Below, piece after piece: positions 34,493 through 42,084 of a DNA stretch of 45,243 nt; positions within the stretch are counted from its first letter, which is position 1; every line of letters begins with the position of its first letter. The translations under genes were made by a program, and so were the position numbers. The stretch is from contig JAPLEO010000098.1 in the NCBI GenBank assembly GCA_026391125.1, forward strand, positions 1-45,243, given 5' to 3'. The notes under the pieces were generated by a model. It did no database searches. It worked only from the letters and a program-made list of their open reading frames with translations, and was not told the origin of the DNA. The DNA is from Bacteroidota bacterium. GTDB taxonomy: Bacteria; Bacteroidota; Bacteroidia; Chitinophagales; Chitinophagaceae.

Positions 34493-35685
34493 ACCTTATT
34501 CAAAACTTCCTCAATACTCCTCAAAACAACCGCACACATTTCTTTGAGTTCTTCTTCCATAATGATCAGTGGTGGCGCAATGCGTAAACGATCTGGTGCA
34601 AATAAAAACCAATCGGTAATTAATCCATTCAACACACACTGATGCACGATGGTTTGATTGAGTTCTGGTGTGGCAAATTGTAATGACATCCAAAGCCCAG
34701 CAGTTCTGCTCGATACAATGGCGGGATGCTTGATCAGATCGATCAGTATTTTTTCTTTCTCAAAAACAGTATCAATAAATTTTCCATCCAACAAAACTTC
34801 CAATGCTGCTTTACCTGCTGCACAAGAAACGGGATGGCCACCGAATGTGGTGATATGACCTAACACTGGATTATGTGTGAGCGTTGACATCAATGATTTA
34901 CTGGAAATAAATGCACCCAATGGCATACCACCACCTAATGCTTTTCCCAATAATAAAATATCTGGCACAACACCGTACTGTTCAAATGCAAATAAGGAAC
35001 CCGTTCTTCCAAAGCCTGCTTGAATTTCATCAAAGATCAATAACACACAAAGTTCATCGCACTTTTTACGAATCGCCTGTATCCATTCTTGATTAGGTTT
35101 GATAATTCCACTCTCGGCCTGAACTGTTTCAATGATGACGCAAGCAGTATTTTTATCAATGGCATCAATGGCTGATTGACCATTAAAATCTACATGTTCG
35201 ATATCTGGTAACAATGGTCTGAATGCATTGCGCCAATACTCATCGCCCATTACACTTAAAGCACCCTGCGTACTTCCATGATACGCATTCTTACAGGCAA
35301 TGATCTTTGATTTACCCGTAACTCTCTTCGCCAACTTCATCGCGCCCTCTGTGGCTTCTGCACCACTATTGGTGAAGTAGACACAATCCAAAGAAGCAGG
35401 TAACTGATCGGTCAAATATTTTGAATAGGCTGTCTGCGGACTTTCAATAAATTCTCCATAAACGATCAAGTGCATATACTCCGCCGCCTGATCCTGCACG
35501 GCTTTCACCACTTTAGGATGACTATGTCCAATATTACAGACACTAAAGCCAGAGATCATATCTAAATAAGACTTCCCATCCACGTCCCATAAATAGATCC
35601 CTGCGGCTTTCACCATCTCAATACCAATGGGTTGAGTGGAGGTTTGAGCTACATGATTCAGAAATAACTGTCGGTTCGATTGCAT
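34489..35685 (-). CDS. class III aminotransferase (acetylornithine/4-aminobutyrate type)
   Basis: A 398-residue PLP enzyme. PLP-site features: NSGAEATEGAMKLAK (106-120), YHGSTQGALS (135-144), D219-E220 in IFDEIQAGFGRTG, and the Schiff-base lysine K248 in LLLGKALGGGMPLGAF. Class III members use acetylornithine, GABA, ornithine or similar amines; no arginine genes are nearby to decide, so only the fold class is safe. Its last four bases overlap the bshA end. An exact -7 box ends nine bases before its ATG. Confidence 0.9.
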   Translation of the reverse strand: MQSNRQLFLNHVAQTSTQPIGIEMVKAAGIYLWDVDGKSYLDMISGFSVCNIGHSHPKVVKAVQDQAAEYMHLIVYGEFIESPQTAYSKYLTDQLPASLDCVYFTNSGAEATEGAMKLAKRVTGKSKIIACKNAYHGSTQGALSVMGDEYWRNAFRPLLPDIEHVDFNGQSAIDAIDKNTACVIIETVQAESGIIKPNQEWIQAIRKKCDELCVLLIFDEIQAGFGRTGSLFAFEQYGVVPDILLLGKALGGGMPLGAFISSKSLMSTLTHNPVLGHITTFGGHPVSCAAGKAALEVLLDGKFIDTVFEKEKILIDLIKHPAIVSSRTAGLWMSLQFATPELNQTIVHQCVLNGLITDWFLFAPDRLRIAPPLIIMEEELKEMCAVVLRSIEEVLNKV

Positions 35686-35694
35686 AGATTCCTA

Positions 35695-35702
35695 CAAATT
35701 TA
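35695..35702 (-). promoter_or_regulatory. -7 box very close to the aminotransferase start
   Basis: TAAATTTG on the minus strand is an exact TAnnTTTG box only nine bases upstream of ATG 35685. Transcription would begin within a few bases of the start codon. No TTG at the usual -33 distance, so this may be chance. Confidence 0.3.
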
Positions 35703-35743
35703 CAAAGTTCAGAATTTAGCTGCCTAAAAAAGCTTGAAGGATG

Positions 35744-35751
35744 TAGCTTTG
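35744..35751 (+). promoter_or_regulatory. -7 box of the gamma carbonic anhydrase gene
   Basis: TAGCTTTG is an exact TAnnTTTG box. Predicted start near 35757, about 19 bases before ATG 35776. It lies downstream of the in-frame TTG at 35734, which supports 35776 as the true start. No clear -33 TTG. Confidence 0.4.
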
Positions 35752-35775
35752 CACTCGAAACCAAAACTAGTTACC

Positions 35776-36312
35776 ATGGCACTCATCCTTCCAGTTAAAG
35801 GTAAATTCCCTGAATTAGGTAAAAACTGTTTTGTTGCACCAAACGCAACCATCGTTGGTGATGTGGTTATGGGCGACGAATGTAGCGTGTGGTTTAATGC
35901 GGTGATTCGTGGCGATGTACACTATATTAAAATCGGAAATAAAGTAAACGTACAAGATGGTGCCATCATCCATTGTACTTTTCTAAAACATCCCACCAAT
36001 ATTGGAAACAATGTTTCAATCGGACATAACGCCATGGTTCACGGTTGCACCATTCATGATAATGTGTTGATTGGTATGGGATCGATCGTGATGGATGAAT
36101 GTGTAGTGCAAAGTAATTCGATCATCGCTGCAGGTGCTGTTGTACTAGAGGGTACCATCGTAGAAGCAGGAAGTATCTACGCCGGTGTGCCAGCAAAAAA
36201 AGTGAAAGAGGTTTCACCAGAACTGATTCATGGAGAAATTAATCGGATCACTAATAACTATATTGAATACGCTTCCTGGTTTGCAGAACACAATGATACA
36301 CCTAACAAATAA
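35776..36312 (+). CDS. gamma-class carbonic anhydrase family protein
   Basis: A 178-residue left-handed beta-helix protein with hexapeptide repeats. The three metal histidines of the gamma class are at H66 (AIIHCTF), H84 (SIGHNAMVHG) and H89. Also conserved: R45-GD (VIRGDVHYI) and N58/Q60-D61 (VNVQDGA). Family members hydrate CO2 or act as acyl-carrier-like structural proteins; activity is not certain from sequence. A small lipoprotein gene begins immediately after its stop. Confidence 0.9.
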   Translation: MALILPVKGKFPELGKNCFVAPNATIVGDVVMGDECSVWFNAVIRGDVHYIKIGNKVNVQDGAIIHCTFLKHPTNIGNNVSIGHNAMVHGCTIHDNVLIGMGSIVMDECVVQSNSIIAAGAVVLEGTIVEAGSIYAGVPAKKVKEVSPELIHGEINRITNNYIEYASWFAEHNDTPNK

Positions 36313-36519
36313 ATGATTGCTATGCGTTCTTTAATGTTTCTTTTTTTTTGCAGCTTTTTATTTTCTTGTGGCATATTTAAACACAATAGTGCCAAAGATG
36401 TAAACGGACTATCCTGCAATGGTTTACACGGAAGAAATACGGGTGCGGAAAAATTATTATCGGATGGAAATTTGGCAAAGAAAATGCCGAAGTATAAAAT
36501 GGATAAAATTAATAATTGA
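36313..36519 (+). CDS. small lipoprotein
   Basis: A 68-residue protein (65 if ATG 36322 is used). A hydrophobic stretch (LMFLFFCSFLF) ends in the lipobox LFSC-G with the lipid-bearing cysteine at residue 19. The mature part is about 50 residues; NTGAEKLL followed by a lysine-rich tail is a pattern seen in small Bacteroidota lipoproteins. Start 36313 directly abuts the carbonic anhydrase stop. Its last 11 bases overlap the rsgA end antisense. Function unknown. Confidence 0.65.
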   Translation: MIAMRSLMFLFFCSFLFSCGIFKHNSAKDVNGLSCNGLHGRNTGAEKLLSDGNLAKKMPKYKMDKINN

Positions 36520-37435
36520 TCTCTTCCATTTTCTCTAAAATAGTGCAATAACTCACATAACGCTCAATCGATACTGCACCACTATTCACTGCTTCTTTAA
36601 CAGCACAACCCGGTTCATTGATGTGCCTGCAGTTATTAAACTGACAACCATTGATCAGTTCTCGCATTTCAGGAAAATAGTGTGAGAGCTCTTGTTTGGT
36701 TACATCCACAATTCCAAACTCACGTAAGCCAGGCGTATCAATGATCCTACCACCAAAATCCAAATCAAACATTTCAGCAAAAGTGGTGGTGTGCATTCCC
36801 TTACCACTCCAATCACTTACTTCAGCAGTTCGCAAATTGAAATCAGGAAACACAGCATTGATGAAAGTAGATTTCCCTACTCCACTATGTCCGCTCAACA
36901 AACTAGTCTTATCTTTTAGCAGTGCTTTAATTTCTTCTACCCCAATATTTTCCTGCACACTTGCTAAGATCACTTTATATCCAATGGCTTCATACACTGC
37001 TTTGAGTTCTTCGAAGACCACCATTTCTTTTGTTCGATAGATATCTGCTTTATTAAAAACAATGATCGCAGGAATATGATACGATTCACAGGCCACTAAA
37101 AAACGGTCGATAAATCCTTGAGAAGTTTTAGGATCCCTTAAAGTCGCAAATAATACACACTGATCTAAATTGCTTGCCACAATATGATGCATTCGTTTAT
37201 TGTGAGGTGAAATCCGTGCAACATAATTTTTTCTAGGAAAAATTTCATCGATAATGGCAGATTCTTCTTCCACATCTTCAATTTCCATTTCCACTTCATC
37301 CCCCACTGCAATGGGATTGGTAGAGCTAATATTATCGATCTTAAAAATCCCTTTGATCCGGGCATTAAAGGTCTTACCCTCCGCGTTTTTAGCGATGTAC
37401 CAGCTTCCAGTAGATTTATAGATCAGTGCTCTCAT
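36509..37435 (-). CDS. rsgA: ribosome small-subunit biogenesis GTPase RsgA
   Basis: A 308-residue circularly permuted GTPase. OB fold about 1-70 (KSTGSWYIAKN); GTPase motifs in permuted order: NKAD G4 (128-131), P-loop GHSGVGKST G1 (182-190), DTPG G3 (233-236). The zinc site is C264, C269, H271, C277. It checks late 30S assembly. Start 37435 fits the family opening (MRALIYKSTGSWY); an upstream TTG is not needed. A good promoter lies so close that the mRNA is predicted to have almost no leader. Confidence 0.95.
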   Translation of the reverse strand: MRALIYKSTGSWYIAKNAEGKTFNARIKGIFKIDNISSTNPIAVGDEVEMEIEDVEEESAIIDEIFPRKNYVARISPHNKRMHHIVASNLDQCVLFATLRDPKTSQGFIDRFLVACESYHIPAIIVFNKADIYRTKEMVVFEELKAVYEAIGYKVILASVQENIGVEEIKALLKDKTSLLSGHSGVGKSTFINAVFPDFNLRTAEVSDWSGKGMHTTTFAEMFDLDFGGRIIDTPGLREFGIVDVTKQELSHYFPEMRELINGCQFNNCRHINEPGCAVKEAVNSGAVSIERYVSYCTILEKMEEINY

Positions 37436-37441
37436 TCCAAA

Positions 37442-37472
37442 CAAAGATAGTAAGCCACCCTTCCCCAGCCAA
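37442..37472 (-). promoter_or_regulatory. promoter of rsgA, adjacent to the start codon
   Basis: On the minus strand TTG (37470-37472), 20-bp spacer, exact -7 box TATCTTTG (37442-37449). The box ends six bases before the ATG at 37435, so transcription should begin at or within a few bases of the start codon. Confidence 0.6.
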
Positions 37473-37581
37473 TAAATTAGCCTATCACTTTAGAAAGGTT
37501 TTAGGCAAATATTAACCATCTGGCAACAGTTATGCGTCCAAGACTATCATTCTAGCCACTTAATTTTAATATCTTCGCGTC

Positions 37582-38328
37582 ATGGCTAAGTTTGCACACG
37601 ATGAAGTAGTGCCGTTCAGGCAAAGTGAGTTAGACAAAAAAGAGCAGGTGGCTCAGATGTTTAACACAATCGCATTTCGATACGATTTCTTGAACCGTTT
37701 TTTGAGCGCGGGTATTGATAAAGGATGGCGTAAAAAAGCAATTAATCAATTAAAGGATTTACAACCCAAATTGATACTAGATGTAGCAACTGGAACTGGG
37801 GATGTGGCCATCATGACCTACAACCAATTGAATCCCGAAAAAATTATCGGCATCGATATCTCTGAAGGCATGCTCGAATTTGGCAAAAAGAAACTGGAGA
37901 ATCTACAGCTGAATAAAGTGATTGAATTACAAAAGGGCGATAGTGAATCTATTCAGTTTGCAGACAAACACTTCGACGCAATTACCGTGGCTTTTGGTGT
38001 TCGTAATTTTCAAAACCTGGAAAAAGGTTTGGCAGAAATGCAGCGTGTATTAAAATCTGGTGGTAAATTGGTGGTATTAGAATTTTCAAAGCCTACATTT
38101 GGACCAGCACAGGCATTCTATAAATTTTATATGAATGTCATTGGACCAAGCATTAGCAAGTTATTCGGATCTAATAAAGCAGCATATCAATACTTGAACG
38201 ATAGTGTTCAGGCCTTCCCAGAAGGACAAACATTTATAACCTTAATGAATGAAGCAGGATTTACCCAAACTTATTTAAAAAAGCTTAGTCTAGGGATATG
38301 CACGATCTACTGCGGAAGCAAACCATAA
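37582..38328 (+). CDS. ubiE: demethylmenaquinone methyltransferase (MenG/UbiE)
   Basis: A 248-residue class I methyltransferase with SAM motif I LDVATGTGDVA (66-76) and the UbiE signatures YDFLNRFLSAGIDKGWR (34-50), AFGVRNFQNLEKGL, LEFSKP and FYMNVIGP. It makes menaquinone, the usual Bacteroidota quinone, so MenG is the functional name. The -7-like TATCTTCG (37570-37577) is only four bases from the ATG. The last 31 bases overlap porT. Confidence 0.95.
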   Translation: MAKFAHDEVVPFRQSELDKKEQVAQMFNTIAFRYDFLNRFLSAGIDKGWRKKAINQLKDLQPKLILDVATGTGDVAIMTYNQLNPEKIIGIDISEGMLEFGKKKLENLQLNKVIELQKGDSESIQFADKHFDAITVAFGVRNFQNLEKGLAEMQRVLKSGGKLVVLEFSKPTFGPAQAFYKFYMNVIGPSISKLFGSNKAAYQYLNDSVQAFPEGQTFITLMNEAGFTQTYLKKLSLGICTIYCGSKP

Positions 38329-39026
38329 CAATAACCCTCTGTTCAATTTTTCTGATGGCAGGCCTGAAGGGCTTTAGCCAAAAGGAGTTGTATCGTGTAT
38401 CCCACGATGATATGAATTATTATTTTGGACTAACACTTAGTTATAACACTTCATATCTCAAACAAACAAAGAGCGCTAAGTTCTTAGCTTCCGATAGTGT
38501 AATGATCGCAGAGCCAGGATCCAGTGGTGGCGTGGCGTTGGGCTTATTGGGAACTTTACGATTAGATGAACATTTTCAATTAAGAATTAATCCTCAGCTG
38601 ATCATTGGAGGGTCTAAATACATTTCTTATTCTTTAAACAATACCAAACCTGGTGAGCCTGCATTTCAAAAGCAAGTGCTCCCTTCCAATATTGTAAGTT
38701 TTCCATTTCAGGTAAAATTCAATTCAGACCGAATTGGCAATTTCAGAACCTATATGCTTGGTGGCATCAAATATGATATTGATTTGGCCAGTAATTCTAC
38801 TGCCAGAAACGCGGATGATATCATCAAATTGAAACGATACGATTTTGGTATCGAAGCAGGTATCGGCTTTAACTTTTATCTCCCTTTCGTTACTATTTCA
38901 CCTGAACTCAAGATCAGCAATGGATTGAGTAACCTACACCAAGTTGATCCAGCATTGAAGTTTTCAAATGTGCTAGATAAGATTCAATCAAGGATGATCG
39001 TATTCTCCATCCATTTCGAAGATTAA
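38298..39026 (+). CDS. porT: type IX secretion outer-membrane protein PorT
   Basis: A 242-residue beta-barrel protein. The signal peptide (about 10-27, TITLCSIFLMAGLKGFSQ) is followed by HDDMNYYFGLTLSYNTSYLK, the opening typical of PorT, and barrel strands to the last residue aromatic/charged pair (VFSIHFED). PorT is needed for type IX secretion in Porphyromonas. Its position directly after ubiE is common in the phylum and supports the name. Translation begins inside ubiE, a 31-bp overlap that suggests coupling. Confidence 0.88.
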   Translation: MHDLLRKQTITITLCSIFLMAGLKGFSQKELYRVSHDDMNYYFGLTLSYNTSYLKQTKSAKFLASDSVMIAEPGSSGGVALGLLGTLRLDEHFQLRINPQLIIGGSKYISYSLNNTKPGEPAFQKQVLPSNIVSFPFQVKFNSDRIGNFRTYMLGGIKYDIDLASNSTARNADDIIKLKRYDFGIEAGIGFNFYLPFVTISPELKISNGLSNLHQVDPALKFSNVLDKIQSRMIVFSIHFED

Positions 39027-39070
39027 ATTTCGCTAGAACTTTTTCCTATTTCGTGAGGGCAGATGATAAG

Positions 39071-39094
39071 TTTCGATAAATTGCAGTATCGAAA
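39071..39094. promoter_or_regulatory. inverted repeat just upstream of the dihydroorotase start
   Basis: TTTCGATA (39071-39078) and TATCGAAA (39087-39094) are exact reverse complements around an 8-base spacer, ending eight bases before ATG 39103. It could be a repressor site or a leader hairpin that limits ribosome access. No pyrimidine attenuator sequence (PyrR-type) is recognised. Confidence 0.45.
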
Positions 39095-39102
39095 AGAATA
39101 TC

Positions 39103-40443
39103 ATGCAAAACTACCTCATCAAGAATACCTGTATCATAAATGAAGGCACCCGTTTTTATGGCGATCTGTTAATAAAAAATGGACGCATTGAAAAAATAGC
39201 GGCATCCATTAATTTACCCGAAAACTGTGTGGAAATCGACGGCAGCAACCAATTTTTAATTCCAGGTGCTATCGATGATCAAGTCCATTTTCGTGAACCC
39301 GGGTTGACACATAAAGCGAATATCTATACCGAAGCAAAAGCTGCAGTTGCAGGGGGCGTTACAAGTTTTATGGAAATGCCTAATACCAATCCACCAGCAT
39401 TTACACAAGAATTATTAGAAGCAAAATATGCGATAGGTAAACAGAGCTCTTTAGCTAACTACTCGTTTTTCATGGGCACTTCCAACGATAACTTAGAAGA
39501 GATCCTGAAAACCAATGAAAAGAAAAATGAGGTTTGTGGTGTAAAGATCTTCATGGGTTCATCAACAGGAAATCTGCTAGTAGACAACCCCATGGTACTT
39601 GAAAATATTTTTGGTGGCACGGAACTTCTGATCGCAACACATTGCGAGGAAGAACGTATCATCAAAGCCAACCTTGCTGCTTTATCTGCAGTAAAAGAAA
39701 AATTAGAGCCATCAGACCATCCGATCATCCGTAATGATGAAGCTTGTTTCGAATCATCCTTCAAAGCCATTCAATTAGCAAAAAAATTCAATAGTCGGTT
39801 ACACATTTTACACATCAGTACCGAGAAGGAATTGCAATTGTTTACCAATATGATTCCTTTAAAAGAGAAACGTATCACTACAGAAGTATGTGTGCACCAT
39901 TTGCACTTTACAAGTGATGATTATGCACGATTAGGAAATCAGATCAAATGTAATCCAGCGATCAAAGCTCCTCACAATAAAACTGCCTTATGGGAAGCAT
40001 TACTAGATGATCGATTAGATATTATTGCAACAGACCATGCGCCACATACCTGGACTGAAAAACAGGAAGACTATTCCCACGCACATGCCGGCTTACCACT
40101 AGTGCAACATCCTGTATTACTCATGCTTCACTATGTTAATGAAGGAAAGATCAGTTTGGAAAAAATGGTGGAGAAAATGAGTCATGCAGTTGCCGACTGT
40201 TTTCAGATCAAAGAAAGAGGGTATATCAGAGAAGGATACCATGCTGATCTGGTGCTAGTAAATATGAATCAAACAAGTCAGGTTGCTAAATCAAACATTC
40301 TCTATAAATGCGGTTGGAGTCCATTAGAAGGATTCGTATTCCCTGCCACGATCACAAATACTTTTGTGAACGGTCATTTAGTTTATGGAAACGGGGTGTT
40401 CGATGAATCTAAGCAAGGAATGAGACTGCAATTTGAACGCTAA
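39103..40443 (+). CDS. pyrC: dihydroorotase (class I), first metal His replaced by Gln
   Basis: A 446-residue amidohydrolase. Motifs: IDDQVHFREPGLTHK (57-71), K148 in CGVKIFMGSSTGN (carboxylated Lys), H180 in ATHCEE, H234/H237 in LHILHIS, and D311 in ATDHAPH. It forms dihydroorotate from carbamoyl aspartate in pyrimidine synthesis. The usual HxH at the first metal site is Q60-V-H62; this variant is, to my knowledge, common in Bacteroidota dihydroorotases. An allantoinase role is less likely. The MutS-family gene follows after 8 bp. Confidence 0.9.
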   Translation: MQNYLIKNTCIINEGTRFYGDLLIKNGRIEKIAASINLPENCVEIDGSNQFLIPGAIDDQVHFREPGLTHKANIYTEAKAAVAGGVTSFMEMPNTNPPAFTQELLEAKYAIGKQSSLANYSFFMGTSNDNLEEILKTNEKKNEVCGVKIFMGSSTGNLLVDNPMVLENIFGGTELLIATHCEEERIIKANLAALSAVKEKLEPSDHPIIRNDEACFESSFKAIQLAKKFNSRLHILHISTEKELQLFTNMIPLKEKRITTEVCVHHLHFTSDDYARLGNQIKCNPAIKAPHNKTALWEALLDDRLDIIATDHAPHTWTEKQEDYSHAHAGLPLVQHPVLLMLHYVNEGKISLEKMVEKMSHAVADCFQIKERGYIREGYHADLVLVNMNQTSQVAKSNILYKCGWSPLEGFVFPATITNTFVNGHLVYGNGVFDESKQGMRLQFER

Positions 40444-40451
40444 GCCAACAT

Positions 40452-41771
40452 ATGCAAGTAGATAAAACCACACTAACCGACCTATCAATCTTTCATCATG
40501 ATGAAGAACAATCTGTTTTTCATCATCTCAGTTTTGCACATACCAATGGAGGAAGAGAATATTTTAGAGCTATACTAAGCAAACCATTAGAATCCATCGA
40601 ATCAATACAGGATACACAAAAAACGATTCAGGCATTAATGCAAGTGCAGGAAAAATGGCCATTGCACCTCATTACCAATGGTGCCATCATGGTTATTGAA
40701 AAGTTTTATGAAACAGCAATAGATCAATATCCCAAACAACCCGATCTATTCAGTAGCCATCTTTATAAGATCTTACACGCGCCAGATTACAGTGTTACGA
40801 AATATACAATTACACATACTGTAGCATTTTTAAAAGGCATGCATATTGTTCTTGAATTGATTGCTCAGAATAAGAAAAGCAAACAATTACAGTCCTGGTT
40901 TGACCAAATCGAATATCATCTGAATAAACCGGTTTTGAAGGAAATGGTGACAATTGAAAAAGATGCCAAATTGAGTCCGAAGGAAAATATTTATTATGGG
41001 ATTTATTTGCGCAATCACTTTAAAAGATCTTCTGAAGAATTGATTGATATTTTCTGCAAGCTAGATGCTTATATGAGTATGGCGATCGCTTGCAAAAAAT
41101 TTCATTTTGTTTTTCCATCTATTGAGGCCACTGATCAACCATATGTAAATGCAAAAGGATTATACCATTTGTTATTACCAACTCCAGTTGCATACGATAT
41201 CACTTTAAACAAAACTGAGAATTTCGTTTTTTTAACTGGTGCCAATATGGGAGGCAAGAGCACTTATATCAAAGCAGTTGGACTAGGCGTATACCTTGCT
41301 CATATAGGAATGGGTGTGCCAGCTAAAGGAATGCAATTGAGTTTATTTGATGGATTACTCAGCAATATTCAAGTAGAGGATAATATTTTTAAGGGTCAGA
41401 GTTATTTCTACAACGAAGTACAACGCATCAAGAAAACGATTGAGAAAATCAGTGACGGAAAAAATTGGCTGATCCTCATTGATGAGTTATTCAAGGGAAC
41501 CAATATTCAGGACGCGATGAAATGTAGTACAGCTGTTATTGAAGGTTTGATCAAAATGAAACATAGCTTATTTGTACTATCCACCCATTTGTATGAAATT
41601 GGTGAAGCACTAAAGCAATATCCGAATATTCAGTTTCGCTATTTCGAAACAATCATGACCGAAGAAAAAATCGAATTCAGCTATCGGGTCAAAGAAGGTA
41701 TTAGCAATGATAGAATTGGGTATTTGATTTTGAAACGTGAAGGGGTTACAAAATTGCTCGAGAACCTATAA
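40452..41771 (+). CDS. short MutS-family ATPase without mismatch-recognition domain
   Basis: 439 residues, half the length of MutS (about 850). Residues about 1-250 resemble the MutS core/lever region. The ABC-type ATPase is clear: Walker A TGANMGGKST (262-271), Walker B LILIDELFKGT (340-350) and the switch STHL (377-380). The mismatch-binding domain I with its Phe-x-Glu, and domain II, are absent, and no Smr nuclease domain follows as in MutS2. It is a Bacteroidota MutS paralogue of unknown role. It lies 8 bp after the dihydroorotase gene. Confidence 0.87.
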   Translation: MQVDKTTLTDLSIFHHDEEQSVFHHLSFAHTNGGREYFRAILSKPLESIESIQDTQKTIQALMQVQEKWPLHLITNGAIMVIEKFYETAIDQYPKQPDLFSSHLYKILHAPDYSVTKYTITHTVAFLKGMHIVLELIAQNKKSKQLQSWFDQIEYHLNKPVLKEMVTIEKDAKLSPKENIYYGIYLRNHFKRSSEELIDIFCKLDAYMSMAIACKKFHFVFPSIEATDQPYVNAKGLYHLLLPTPVAYDITLNKTENFVFLTGANMGGKSTYIKAVGLGVYLAHIGMGVPAKGMQLSLFDGLLSNIQVEDNIFKGQSYFYNEVQRIKKTIEKISDGKNWLILIDELFKGTNIQDAMKCSTAVIEGLIKMKHSLFVLSTHLYEIGEALKQYPNIQFRYFETIMTEEKIEFSYRVKEGISNDRIGYLILKREGVTKLLENL

Positions 41772-42084
41772 GTATTAGATAGTACACATTTACAGCATTC
41801 AATATTAGTATTAGAATCCTTTGCATTCTAATTGGGTTATGCCTTACGAAAAAAAGACTCCAAATAACAGCTTTCCGATATTAAATTCTTTTTAATACTA
41901 AAAAGATTTTAGCCAAATATTTATGATCCACATTTTCTGTTGACTAATTTTCCTTCAACATTCAAGTGGTAAAAATCATAATCATATTGCATCAATTTCC
42001 TCCTTGACCTCTACTTTATCATAGCTAGAGACCTATCATCATTTAAATTCTAAAAATATTATTTCAAGTATTAATCTGCCTTTT
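41772..42084. other. intergenic region before the unknown lipoprotein pair
   Basis: 313 bp without a gene. It holds two AT-rich hairpins (ATTAGAAT/ATTCTAAT, 41810-41832, and the one at 41887-41906). No exact TAnnTTTG promoter box and no tRNA-like structure were seen, although the downstream lipoprotein gene needs a promoter here. Confidence 0.6.
41887..41910 (+). terminator. weak AT-rich terminator after the MutS-family gene
   Basis: TCTTTTTA and TAAAAAGA form a perfect 8-bp stem with a 4-base loop, followed by TTTT. Only two of eight pairs in the stem are G-C-containing or fewer, so its strength is doubtful. It lies 116 bases past the stop. Confidence 0.35.
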
